Assembly (NCBI GenBank): GCA_002381805.1
Contig: DFXZ01000008.1
Coordinates: forward strand, 62,001-126,000
Reading direction: 5' to 3'
DNA from: Bdellovibrio sp. UBA4095
GTDB lineage: Bacteria; Bdellovibrionota; Bdellovibrionia; Bdellovibrionales; Bdellovibrionaceae
Length of the DNA stretch: 64,000 nucleotides
The notes below the pieces were generated by a model. It was not told the origin of the DNA. It searched no databases and saw only the letters and a list, made by a program, of their open reading frames with translations. This document shows positions 41,306 to 49,214 of this stretch, in pieces (position 1 is the first letter of the stretch; the number at the start of each line of letters is the position of its first letter). The translations under genes were made by a program, and so were the position numbers.

Positions 41306-42070
41306 ATGTACACTCTGGCTAAAATCGGATTCATTATTTTTATTATCTCTAAGCTTTCAGAATACCCTTTCCTAGCTTGGTATCTGGTGTTCTGCTTGTT
41401 TGGATTGTTGGCGCTTTATGGGAAAGCCACCACCACTGGCGATGAAGTCGGCGCAAAAGCTCTGTTGAGTAATATGCTCATAACGATTCTCATCATGCCC
41501 TATGCGCTGTATTTTTCTTTTTTAAAGGATGCGCCCAGAGAAAATAGAATCGCTGAGGATCTGACTCATTTGCGATCTCAAGGGCCCTACTCAGATGCTG
41601 TAATGCGCATGGTACTTTCGGATTGGGGACGGGCTCCGAAAAGATATCTAAATGGATGGAAAAGAAAAGACATTGGACTGCTCCGAGAAATGGTATGGGC
41701 CAATTACCTAATGGGAATGAGAAAAGAATCGTACGGATCGGATGTTGCGAAGAGGTTCGGATTATCCGAGTCCGTCGCAAGGGAGATATTAAAAAATGAA
41801 ATAAGATTCCTATCTTCAAAACTAAAAGAGTACAGAGCCAGAGAGAGCGGCTCGCCCGGGTATATCTGGAGATGCGTTAAAGGATCCCGCAAACGCCCAG
41901 TGCGCCCAATTCACAAAGCCCTCGACGGATGCTATTTCGACTGGGACAACCCGCCAGTAATAAATGAATTCGGAGACCGAGGACACCCGGGAGATGATGA
42001 AGAGTGTCGATGTAGTCCTGAGATTGTTTTCAATTTTAAAGCGAACAATAAGAAGAGCCGCAGCGGCTAA
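41306..42070 (+). CDS. Membrane protein fused to phage minor-head (MuF) C-terminal domain
   Basis: A 254-residue protein with hydrophobic helices in about residues 4-38 and 52-72, then a cytoplasmic-looking region. Residues about 150-245 match the C-terminal domain of this prophage's own minor head protein (62060-63031): both share YIWRCVKGS, PVR.DHK-like LDG, W..PPV, H.G.D..CRC and EIVF. Head proteins are not membrane anchored, so this is an unusual fusion. It lies on the plus strand beside the repressor, where lysogen-expressed genes sit. Superinfection exclusion by binding or mimicking the head protein is my inference. Confidence 0.7.
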   Translation: MYTLAKIGFIIFIISKLSEYPFLAWYLVFCLFGLLALYGKATTTGDEVGAKALLSNMLITILIMPYALYFSFLKDAPRENRIAEDLTHLRSQGPYSDAVMRMVLSDWGRAPKRYLNGWKRKDIGLLREMVWANYLMGMRKESYGSDVAKRFGLSESVAREILKNEIRFLSSKLKEYRARESGSPGYIWRCVKGSRKRPVRPIHKALDGCYFDWDNPPVINEFGDRGHPGDDEECRCSPEIVFNFKANNKKSRSG

Positions 42071-42138
42071 ACCCCTACAACCCCGAGATTCATGGGAGGT
42101 AGGCACTGCCTATCTCCAACTCAAATGAAAGGTGCATC

Positions 42139-43152
42139 ATGAGCGCGCTAGTTAAGCGAACAATCAAAAACGAGGACGATGCTTGGGCAGCCCTAAGAGA
42201 CTTCGCCGCATCGTCGGCCGCACTAAATAGCACGCAACTTCATTTTGAGAATTTCCCCAATATTATTCTTAAGTACAACGGTTCAAACTTCCACTCAGCA
42301 ATACCCGTTCGAGTAATGGAAGCCATGAGAGTGGTACAGAGCGAAATATTCAGAATTTATGCTCTTGTTGTTTATGAGGATGAGTTCTACACTTTGAGCC
42401 AAGAAGAAAAAGACTCCTTAGAGTTATTCTTTAGAATATCAGAGGGTTGCTCAGAATTATTTCCGAAAAACCTTACTGACATCCTGAACAAGATTGTTGA
42501 AAAGGCCGCAGCGAAAATGGAAGGTCGTCATTACGTTATAGCTACTCTTGTTGTTGCCACCACTTACGGAACAATAACGATAAATGAAGCTATCCAAAAT
42601 GCTGAAACAGAGAGAGCAAAAATAGCCGCACAAGCGCAAGTTGACGTAGCTAGAGAGCAGGCCGACATAAATCGTGATAATGCTGAAACAGAGAGGCTCC
42701 GTTTAATTGCTCAGATTATTGAAAATAATATCCCGGCAAAAAAAGCTGCCGAAAGCACAGAACGAGTAAACGAGTCTATCGCCAAATCGGTGAAAAGAGA
42801 AGAAAGCGTTACTATGTCTGATTCAACTGTAATTACGGAAAAGGTTGCAAAAGAGCTGTATCCAAGAAGCAAGAGGCGATCGGCGCAAGAAATTCGAATG
42901 GATGGGATCTACACTATCGATCGAGTTGATAAAAAAGGTGATGACCTTCGGATTGAGTTTTCCACTTCAGACGGAGCAAGAAAATTTGTCGCCAGCGCAA
43001 ACGATCTTCCACAGGATCAACAAGAAATGCTCTTTAGGTCGACAAACGGAACAGCCACACTTGAGATCAATGCAAAAGACCTTGAGGGTGAGATCAAAGA
43101 CGTTGTTATCCTGAAGGTTGTTGTTCCCGTAATAGCAACATCTTCCCAATAA
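42139..43152 (+). CDS. Membrane/coiled-coil protein of unknown function, lysogeny block
   Basis: A 337-residue protein. Residues 1-125 look like a folded domain, followed by a hydrophobic segment (about 131-148, HYVIATLVVATTYGTITI), an Ala/Glu/Arg-rich coiled coil (about 150-225) and a beta-rich C-terminal domain. AAAGGTG precedes the ATG. It follows the MuF-membrane gene by 68 bases on the same strand and is convergent with the tail genes. I do not recognise a family. Position and architecture suit a lysogeny or defence moron. Confidence 0.7.
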   Translation: MSALVKRTIKNEDDAWAALRDFAASSAALNSTQLHFENFPNIILKYNGSNFHSAIPVRVMEAMRVVQSEIFRIYALVVYEDEFYTLSQEEKDSLELFFRISEGCSELFPKNLTDILNKIVEKAAAKMEGRHYVIATLVVATTYGTITINEAIQNAETERAKIAAQAQVDVAREQADINRDNAETERLRLIAQIIENNIPAKKAAESTERVNESIAKSVKREESVTMSDSTVITEKVAKELYPRSKRRSAQEIRMDGIYTIDRVDKKGDDLRIEFSTSDGARKFVASANDLPQDQQEMLFRSTNGTATLEINAKDLEGEIKDVVILKVVVPVIATSSQ

Positions 43153-43194
43153 TATCAGTCAGCATCAGAGGTGCTGGATTGCGAAGTTCGCCAG

Positions 43195-43641
43195 CTATGA
43201 CAACTCCAGCGCCACCAGTCTCACGTTATAAACGTAAACTGACATCGTGGTGCTTGTACCGGCATAAATATAAAACGTGTGAGTTCCGGCATCTAAGCCT
43301 GGAACAATAAATTGCATGGCTGAGGGCGGATAATAGACATCGCCAATCAAACTCATCCTCGATACCTCGACAAGCCCCGGGCCACCTGAGTTATTCTTTA
43401 GTAGAGCTAGTGTTGCAGCAATACCGGTGCCTCTTAAATACTTATCGACACCTGCCGCAGTCGATGGCTCGAGAGTAATCAGGACTGGCTTTCCGCTTGT
43501 TATGATCGTAGCTGATAAGTTAGTTACCGCCACGTCACCACTGCTTGATGCAAAAAAGTTTCCAGAGCTGCCACTCTTCACTAGATTGGCTGAGGAGAGC
43601 TTGTTCTTCGTAATTGATTCATCTAAATTTATGAAAGACAT
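43195..43641 (-). CDS. Virion accessory protein, possible fibre-tip or jelly-roll domain
   Basis: A 148-residue beta-rich protein (start ATG 43641, preceded by GGCGGGGG) with small residues and a C-terminal THTFYIYAGTSTTMSVYVYN stretch, similar in style to receptor-binding or C1q-like tips. It is the last late gene of the prophage, after a CBM-bearing fibre protein. Function inferred from position. Confidence 0.55.
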   Translation of the reverse strand: MSFINLDESITKNKLSSANLVKSGSSGNFFASSSGDVAVTNLSATIITSGKPVLITLEPSTAAGVDKYLRGTGIAATLALLKNNSGGPGLVEVSRMSLIGDVYYPPSAMQFIVPGLDAGTHTFYIYAGTSTTMSVYVYNVRLVALELS

Positions 43642-43654
43642 ATAGCCCCCGCCT

Positions 43655-44356
43655 TTAAATAATATCCCAAGTGGTATCGTTTGCTTTAACAAGAGTTATT
43701 GATTCTTTTGGATCACAAGCCAGATCAATTTCTGTTCGCTCATCCATTGCCTCTGCTCCATCTGCAACAATCACCTTAACCGTTGCAGAAGAAAGAATAC
43801 TTGCTATGTTCTTGACGGTTAGTCTATGTCCGACTGGAAGGGTGGACAAAAGCGGAAGCGCAACGGCTGTGATGTTCATTGCCGATCCGACTGGATTCAC
43901 TCTAATATACTGATCTGTCGGTAACACTGAATATGCGTCCTCGCCAACAACATCAGTAACTGTTAGCGCATGAGCGTTTTTCCACTTTGTGCCATCAGCT
44001 ACTGGATATCCGACATTATCGTCAGCAGTAGAAATATATATAACCCCATCAACATTCACCATGCTACCTATGAAATACTCAGTCGCTGTATGCCACTCAG
44101 GCACTCCGCTTTGCATGATCGTGGCGATGTTGTAGCTCAAGCAATATTGAAGGGCATTCATGTCCTCTAGAGGTGGTGAGCTGTTTCCAATCGCGACACC
44201 AGGCCAACCCTCTTCAAAATTAGGTAGAGCCTGAAGCGCGTCAGGATCTTTTGAATAAGAAGGCGCGCCAGCTCTTAAGGAACCAACGACAGCGACTCTA
44301 TCGGTAGGCGAATTTAAACCGAAAATCTTAGCTATTTTTCTTTGTAATTTAGGCAT
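43655..44356 (-). CDS. Tail-fibre-like protein with carbohydrate-binding-like module
   Basis: A 233-residue protein from ATG 44356 (MPKLQRKIAKIFGLNSPTDR). Its middle contains WHTATEYFIGSMVNVDG then VIYISTADDNVG and TKWKN, the aromatic pattern of CBM5/12-like chitin-binding modules that occur in phage fibres. It sits after the lysis genes, near the fibre end of the late operon. A receptor-binding or adhesin role is inferred. Confidence 0.6.
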   Translation of the reverse strand: MPKLQRKIAKIFGLNSPTDRVAVVGSLRAGAPSYSKDPDALQALPNFEEGWPGVAIGNSSPPLEDMNALQYCLSYNIATIMQSGVPEWHTATEYFIGSMVNVDGVIYISTADDNVGYPVADGTKWKNAHALTVTDVVGEDAYSVLPTDQYIRVNPVGSAMNITAVALPLLSTLPVGHRLTVKNIASILSSATVKVIVADGAEAMDERTEIDLACDPKESITLVKANDTTWDII

Positions 44357-44358
44357 GG

Positions 44359-44700
44359 TTACTTCCCACACTTCTTGTTAACATATTCGTTCATGTCATA
44401 GCCCCAATCGAAAACCTTAGGGACATCAGCGGTGGCAAAACCAAACGTCCCATGACACTTTCTAATGTCCCAGTCCTTCACATGCCGAAACTTAAAGTTT
44501 ACTGGGTCATAAATCTCATACTGCCTGCACAGCTCAACTATTCGCATCGACCCATCAGGCTGCTGATAAGTTCTTGTGTGCGTCTCCCAAAGATCCTTAA
44601 CTGGAAACTGTGGGGCTCCCGCACAACCACTAACGGCGAGTGCGATTGAGAAGATCCAAAGCAGCTTGTAAAGATTCAGCTTCGCTGTTCGCATTGGCAT
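44359..44700 (-). CDS. Small lipoprotein, candidate outer-membrane spanin (Rz1-like)
   Basis: About 112 residues from ATG 44700 (MPMRTAKLNLYKLLWIF) with lipobox AVSGC. The gene begins inside the 3' end of the gene at 44630, as Rz1 does within Rz. It is longer and less Pro-rich than most Rz1 proteins, so the spanin role is tentative. Other in-frame starts at 44712 and 44694 are possible. Confidence 0.55.
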   Translation of the reverse strand: MPMRTAKLNLYKLLWIFSIALAVSGCAGAPQFPVKDLWETHTRTYQQPDGSMRIVELCRQYEIYDPVNFKFRHVKDWDIRKCHGTFGFATADVPKVFDWGYDMNEYVNKKCGK

Positions 44701-44854
44701 ATCTTGCAACATTCTCTTCATTTGTTTCCCCGCGCTCTTTGTCTTTTTCAATTTTTTCCCAAGCTTTCTTGCCTTCCGCCTCGGCGCGAGCCGCTGCCCA
44801 CTGGACAACGGCCTTTGCGAAGATCAAGAGAATGCTCTCAATCCATACTGGCAT
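44630..44854 (-). CDS. Small membrane-tethered helical protein, candidate inner-membrane spanin
   Basis: A 74-residue protein with an N-terminal hydrophobic anchor (IESILLIFAKAVVQWAAARA) and a charged helical rest (EKIEKDKERGETNEEN), the shape of a small inner-membrane spanin. The overlapping lipoprotein gene starts within it. Lysis-cassette position supports this, but function is inferred. Confidence 0.5.
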   Translation of the reverse strand: MPVWIESILLIFAKAVVQWAAARAEAEGKKAWEKIEKDKERGETNEENVARYANANSEAESLQAALDLLNRTRR

Positions 44855-44856
44855 AA

Positions 44857-45060
44857 TTACATCTTCTCGATTAGCTCAGAGAAAACAGCCTTCAATGGAC
44901 CCTTGATTGATTCGATGATGACATCGTCAACCACACCCGGGATCTTTTCTTTTAATAGATCCAAAGCTTCTGGAACCAATTCAACATTGATATCGTGAGC
45001 AATTGCTTTCAAGTGCTTGTTGCCCAAAGCCGCTGCTTTTTCTTTCAATACTTCTGACAT
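44857..45060 (-). CDS. Small helical protein of lysis region, unknown
   Basis: A 67-residue helical protein (MSEVLKEKAAALGNKHLKAI... GVVDDVIIESIKG) with a strong AAGGAGG ribosome site. It lies between two membrane-protein genes of the presumed lysis cassette. No family recognised. Confidence 0.5.
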   Translation of the reverse strand: MSEVLKEKAAALGNKHLKAIAHDINVELVPEALDLLKEKIPGVVDDVIIESIKGPLKAVFSELIEKM

Positions 45061-45078
45061 AAATCCTCCTTGGATTAT

Positions 45079-45411
45079 TTAATGAAGCCCGACATGGGCT
45101 TTAATTTTTGTTAATTCATTTTCGACTCTATTGAATCGTTCATGGCCAGCATCTAAGCCAGCCTTTGTCTGAGTGATATGATCTTGCATCGTGTGATTGA
45201 GGTCTTTAACCGACACTTCCATTTTCTCTACTGACTGAACGATTGAATCAAACTTGGCTACAACCTTGATGATAAACGGCCAGATGTATTTCTTACTGAG
45301 GATTATGAACGCCCCGAACGCCACAAAGAAAACCAGAAGGCTTTCAATGATTCTTCCTGTCTCAACACCTAGTGATTTTAGAATTGTGATCGCACCGAGA
45401 ATAACTTCCAT
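45079..45411 (-). CDS. Holin-like membrane protein with coiled-coil tail
   Basis: A 110-residue protein from the ATG at 45411, which has GGAG at ideal distance (upstream TTG/ATG are also in frame). It has an amphipathic start (EVILGAITILKSLGVET), a strong membrane helix (SLLVFFVAFGAFIILSKKYI) and a C-terminal coiled coil (SVEKMEVSVKDLNHTMQDHI). Together with the 59-residue two-helix protein it may form the lysis pore or be a haemolysin XhlA-like helper. Confidence 0.55.
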   Translation of the reverse strand: MEVILGAITILKSLGVETGRIIESLLVFFVAFGAFIILSKKYIWPFIIKVVAKFDSIVQSVEKMEVSVKDLNHTMQDHITQTKAGLDAGHERFNRVENELTKIKAHVGLH

Positions 45412-45413
45412 GT

Positions 45414-45593
45414 TCATCTCCAAAGTTTAGCTAGAAATATAAATCCCACCGGCAACCACCCAAGCCCCACGCCAGCCCCGAGTGCCACGCATTCCTGATT
45501 CGACATTCTCCCTCCTGCTGTCATGCAGATGGGAGTAGCCAGAAAGAAAGTTAGCACTGCGATTATGATGTAGGTGTAGAGGAGGGGTTTCAT
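45414..45593 (-). CDS. Small two-helix membrane protein, candidate holin (59 aa)
   Basis: A 59-residue frame (MKPLLYTYIIIAVLTFFLA ... GAGVGLGWLPVGFIFLAKLW) with two hydrophobic helices, typical of small holins. Its ATG overlaps the fibre gene stop (TAATG), and its stop overlaps the next start. This gene is too short for ordinary gene listing but the double overlap and GAGGAGGGG ribosome site support it. Confidence 0.55.
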   Translation of the reverse strand: MKPLLYTYIIIAVLTFFLATPICMTAGGRMSNQECVALGAGVGLGWLPVGFIFLAKLWR

Positions 45594-47404
45594 TAGTTCG
45601 CACCTTTGCAGAAGAGATAGAAACTATAGCCAGGTGGAACCGAAGTTGTACCCCCCGCCTGCTGAGCGCCTAGAACAACTAATGAACTGGCTGTTGCTGA
45701 ATGAATCTTGGTCTGAACGAGATATCCAGTTGAGGTATCCACGTACTGGGTAAAGCAATGAGGTGCCGCAGAAAATCTCCCAGTCGTTAAGGTAACAGTA
45801 CACGCTCCGGACGCAATATTGCCAATAGAGGAAACCCAACTTCCAGGATTAGAATGAATTGTAGATCCCGCGTTACAAGTCATGTATGCGCTATCAAGAC
45901 CAGTGTTATTCGCCTTACTCGTTACGTTACGACCTTCGGGTGTGATGTGGGCCGTTCCTGTCTCACATGCGATATCAATTTGTTGAGTCGTGTTGAAAGA
46001 ACCACCGTCTACAGTCTCATGAATAGTAACGTCTATCGTGTCACCCTTAAGCACGTCTAAACCAAACGGGAATACCGCTGTTTCAACTACGACGCCAGAA
46101 GTTGTTTTAAACAAAGTATTTTGACCGACTCCATTTTTACGAATGGTCACATCAAGCCGTGATGCTGAAGCGCTACCGTTATAGTTGATTCTAACAGTCA
46201 CTTCACAATAGCGATTTGACGGCGCAGTAAACTTCCATGCGGCTCCAGTAGTAACAAGATTTAGGTCATCTTTTATTTTGGTGCCGAAATTGAAAACTGT
46301 CGCAGTATTGGGAATTGCCGCAGCTGATGAAGCTGTATACTTAGCAACAATTTCTTGAGCATCATACCCATCCGACTGTCTCGCGCCTGCGGTCCAGCCG
46401 GAGATGGGGACTCTTATTTTAATGTATATCTTTGTTCCAGAGGCGATCGCTTCAGGAAGGTTAGATGCTGGATTTACACCGTTGTACTTGTCTGGGTTAA
46501 ATGCGTTAGATGCCGTGGTGTCCACGTTCATAAAAAAGACGTTGAAACTGTTGTTCGTTCCGTTCGTTAAGGCTCTGAGATTAAAGTGGCCCGTTCCAGT
46601 AAATTTTCCGGCAATAGCAATGTCAGTAGCTAAGCTTGTAATATTGATTCCAGTTGAGCTGGTATCAATGGTCAAGCCAGGCGGTAAGTTAATGGTTAAA
46701 AAGCTCTGAGTGTTAGTTCCCGAAAAAGTTAGTGTAGTTTCTTGTTCAAGATATTTGCCAAATCTTGCTCTAGTCCCAGTGTAGGTAACATTCGTAGTCA
46801 GGTTCCCTGTCGGCGTGAATGCAACAGGGTCCTCGATAATCGTCCCCATCGCGATGGCTGTCTTACCATAAGTAATTCTGCCAGCGTAAAAAGCCGGAGC
46901 TGTTCCGGCAGAGGTTTGAACGAGTCTAACTTTACTCTGGCCAGCGGTAGCGCAAGAAACATTCAGCTTAAACTCTTTCCACTGATCAATTGTGTTTGTC
47001 AGAGCTTGAGATAAAATAACATTGTTAGACGCATCTAAAACAACAGCAGAATATAAACTAGCGTCTCCATTGAATGAACCAACGAACGCGCAATTGCCTG
47101 AACTCTGATCGCCCTTTGCATGAAGTAGCTCAAACTCAACATATCCATTGAGCGCACTGGCATCGATAACCCAAGAGCCTTTTCCGTTAATCAGAAGGTT
47201 GTCGTGGACATCCCCTGACTTCACCCTGGTAGCTGTTGCGTTGTTGACGGCGACATTTAGAGTGTTTTTCTCAGCCGAAGGATTGATTACGAGATTACTC
47301 TCGCACTGAACACCTTGGCAGTAATTACCCTCAATTGGCTTGCCGTTTGTTTGAGCCAAAACAACATTCGTAAAAAATAAACTTAGAAGTAAAAATAATT
47401 TCAT
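45593..47404 (-). CDS. Large fibre-like beta protein with N-terminal signal peptide
   Basis: A 603-residue, beta-rich, Asn/Thr/Ser/Gly-heavy protein in the tail fibre position, but beginning with a clear Sec signal peptide (MKLFLLLSLFFTNVVLA, cut before QTNG). The mature N-terminus has CQGVQCESNLVINPSAEKN and a galactose-binding-like module (residues about 40-170). Virion proteins normally lack signal peptides, so this is either a secreted lysogen-expressed adhesin or a fibre taken from a host adhesin. Predatory Bdellovibrio encode many fibre-like adhesins (known from memory). Confidence 0.65.
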   Translation of the reverse strand: MKLFLLLSLFFTNVVLAQTNGKPIEGNYCQGVQCESNLVINPSAEKNTLNVAVNNATATRVKSGDVHDNLLINGKGSWVIDASALNGYVEFELLHAKGDQSSGNCAFVGSFNGDASLYSAVVLDASNNVILSQALTNTIDQWKEFKLNVSCATAGQSKVRLVQTSAGTAPAFYAGRITYGKTAIAMGTIIEDPVAFTPTGNLTTNVTYTGTRARFGKYLEQETTLTFSGTNTQSFLTINLPPGLTIDTSSTGINITSLATDIAIAGKFTGTGHFNLRALTNGTNNSFNVFFMNVDTTASNAFNPDKYNGVNPASNLPEAIASGTKIYIKIRVPISGWTAGARQSDGYDAQEIVAKYTASSAAAIPNTATVFNFGTKIKDDLNLVTTGAAWKFTAPSNRYCEVTVRINYNGSASASRLDVTIRKNGVGQNTLFKTTSGVVVETAVFPFGLDVLKGDTIDVTIHETVDGGSFNTTQQIDIACETGTAHITPEGRNVTSKANNTGLDSAYMTCNAGSTIHSNPGSWVSSIGNIASGACTVTLTTGRFSAAPHCFTQYVDTSTGYLVQTKIHSATASSLVVLGAQQAGGTTSVPPGYSFYLFCKGAN

Positions 47405-47405
47405 C

Positions 47406-48503
47406 CTATGCTCCTACCAAAATCCAAAGTGATTGACCGTGGTCCCATATAAAAAATTTCAAAACATTCTTCGTAAACGTGATACTAAGTGCCCCGCCAA
47501 GATCTGCCGTTGACCAAGCCTCAAGAATCACTGGCTCATCGTCGCTCACGCCTTGTAGATACAATTCCTGACCATCGATTGCACCTGCTGGTAGAGATGA
47601 ATAGGCAGGGCCAAGATCGCCCATAATTTTGATTCTCTGCCTCGACTTGGTGTTATCAATTACAACCATGTCAGAGCTTGTGATGACTTGAGTGGTTGAT
47701 ACCGTGATACGAGGCTCGACCGTGGCCCATCCCACGGCGCCATCAGCTCCAGAGGTTTTAACCAGAGATTGCCCAGTGGTGCCTCCGTTGGGAATTCCCG
47801 TTGGAGGCGTTACCCAAACTTTAGATCCAGCGACTAAACCAAGAAACTTCCCGTCATTTCCAGTAACAGAAGGAAGACTTGCCTCTTTCCCGTTTAGGGC
47901 AGTTTGCGTAAGATTTGATATGGGCTTGTCGAGATCAGAGGTGTTATCCACCTGATCAAGTCCGATCATGGTTTTGTCATAGTCGCCAATTTGAGCAGTA
48001 ACCGTGCCGGTTCGTCCGAAGACAGAAGTAACGGATCCAGGTCCACCGCCAGATGGCGCCCAGACCGGAACGCCGCCATCTAAAGTTAAAACCTCGCCGT
48101 CATTACCCGCAGGAAGCTTATCTTGCTTGTTTCCAAGCTGAGTATTTACGTAGGAAGTGTCTGCCTTAGATGCAAGTGCAGATGAGTTTGCTTTCAGATT
48201 TAAAGCTGCCTGAACAGCATTTGAGATGGGTTTATTAAGGTCGGAAGTATTATCAACCAAACCAAGTCCCACGTCATTCTTCGAGATACTTTTCCAATAA
48301 ACATCTTTGTTCGTACCAGATGCCTTTGCTAAAACCTGACTTGTGGTCCCCCCGTTTGGAACCCCCTGATATCTAAGATCAAGTTGACCAACAGTAATTT
48401 GCTTTGTATCACCAACAGCAGAGTCAACAACTGGGATGGAATCACCTGTTTTCAGGTTCGCATTCAAAATTACTGGAAACTGAGAAATTTTTAATCCTGA
48501 CAT
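47406..48503 (-). CDS. Tail fibre protein with internal repeats
   Basis: A 365-residue fibre. The segment GLGLVDNTSDLNKPIS recurs as GLDQVDNTSDLDKPIS, a phage fibre shaft repeat, and PNGGTTSQVLAK recurs as PNGGTTGQSLVK. Gly/Ser/Thr-rich shaft, beta-rich tip at the C-terminus (HGQSLWILVGA). It directly follows the baseplate genes, as host-recognition proteins do. Confidence 0.8.
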   Translation of the reverse strand: MSGLKISQFPVILNANLKTGDSIPVVDSAVGDTKQITVGQLDLRYQGVPNGGTTSQVLAKASGTNKDVYWKSISKNDVGLGLVDNTSDLNKPISNAVQAALNLKANSSALASKADTSYVNTQLGNKQDKLPAGNDGEVLTLDGGVPVWAPSGGGPGSVTSVFGRTGTVTAQIGDYDKTMIGLDQVDNTSDLDKPISNLTQTALNGKEASLPSVTGNDGKFLGLVAGSKVWVTPPTGIPNGGTTGQSLVKTSGADGAVGWATVEPRITVSTTQVITSSDMVVIDNTKSRQRIKIMGDLGPAYSSLPAGAIDGQELYLQGVSDDEPVILEAWSTADLGGALSITFTKNVLKFFIWDHGQSLWILVGA

Positions 48504-48515
48504 GAGACTATTCCC

Positions 48516-49214
48516 CTACACATAAATTTCATCGCCGTTCTCCTGAAGGATTTTTTCGCCGCTTTCAGTAAGCATATTTTGATCAATGACGGTTCCAGAG
48601 TTGATGGCATAGGCATAAGTCAGCCAAGGCCACTCATCGTGTTGGTCCGTATATTCGTTAAACGGAAACTCAGCGGGAGTGCCTTCTCTGTAAGTCGAAA
48701 AACTGAAAAACTCCAAATCCTGATGATAAATAGTCGATCCAAGGCCGACAGCCATTGGAACCGGAAGCAGGCCCTTGTTAATGAAAAACTCAACCAACTG
48801 CTGAGATCCGAACGAGGCACTCACGTAATAAGACATACTCATATCTTTATAATCGAAGACCTTAATCTGACCTTCGAAGTAAAGGGCTAGTAAGTCTTGA
48901 ATGTCAGAGAGTGAGCTTCCAGAATTATTTTTGATGATTTTAAGCTTGATGATCTTTCGATAGTCTTCATCTTCTAAGATCATTGGCCCACTGAAAGAGC
49001 TTCCATCTCTAGAAACGCCAGCATACTTTCCGATAATGTCTAATTGTGCGCCAACAGCCGTATCTAGGTTATAGGCGTTCTGAATGGCTATTGGGAGTTG
49101 GCCTGAGGTAACAGTATCAACGATTGCCTGAACCGTAGCTGTCGCCTTTGGCTTTCCTTTGTATTGCAGAATCAAAAGATCTGAGTAGTAGATCAGAATT
49201 TCTTGATCTGTCAT
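48516..49214 (-). CDS. Baseplate/tail component, DUF2612-like (Mu gp48 position)
   Basis: A 232-residue protein starting MTDQEILIYYSDLLILQYKG, matching the DUF2612 pattern with ...NAYNLDTAVGAQLDIIGKYA. Proteins in this position join the baseplate wedge to fibres. Its GTG/ATG start overlaps the J protein stop (TGATG). Confidence 0.75.
   Translation of the reverse strand: MTDQEILIYYSDLLILQYKGKPKATATVQAIVDTVTSGQLPIAIQNAYNLDTAVGAQLDIIGKYAGVSRDGSSFSGPMILEDEDYRKIIKLKIIKNNSGSSLSDIQDLLALYFEGQIKVFDYKDMSMSYYVSASFGSQQLVEFFINKGLLPVPMAVGLGSTIYHQDLEFFSFSTYREGTPAEFPFNEYTDQHDEWPWLTYAYAINSGTVIDQNMLTESGEKILQENGDEIYV

Noticed and set aside
43160..43185. Weak inverted repeat CAGCA/TGCTG between convergent plus-strand and late operons
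   Set aside because: Only five paired bases and no T-run; not enough for a terminator call.
46355..46709. Plus-strand frames opposite the large fibre-like gene
   Set aside because: Antisense to the fibre-like gene, with no ribosome site or family features.
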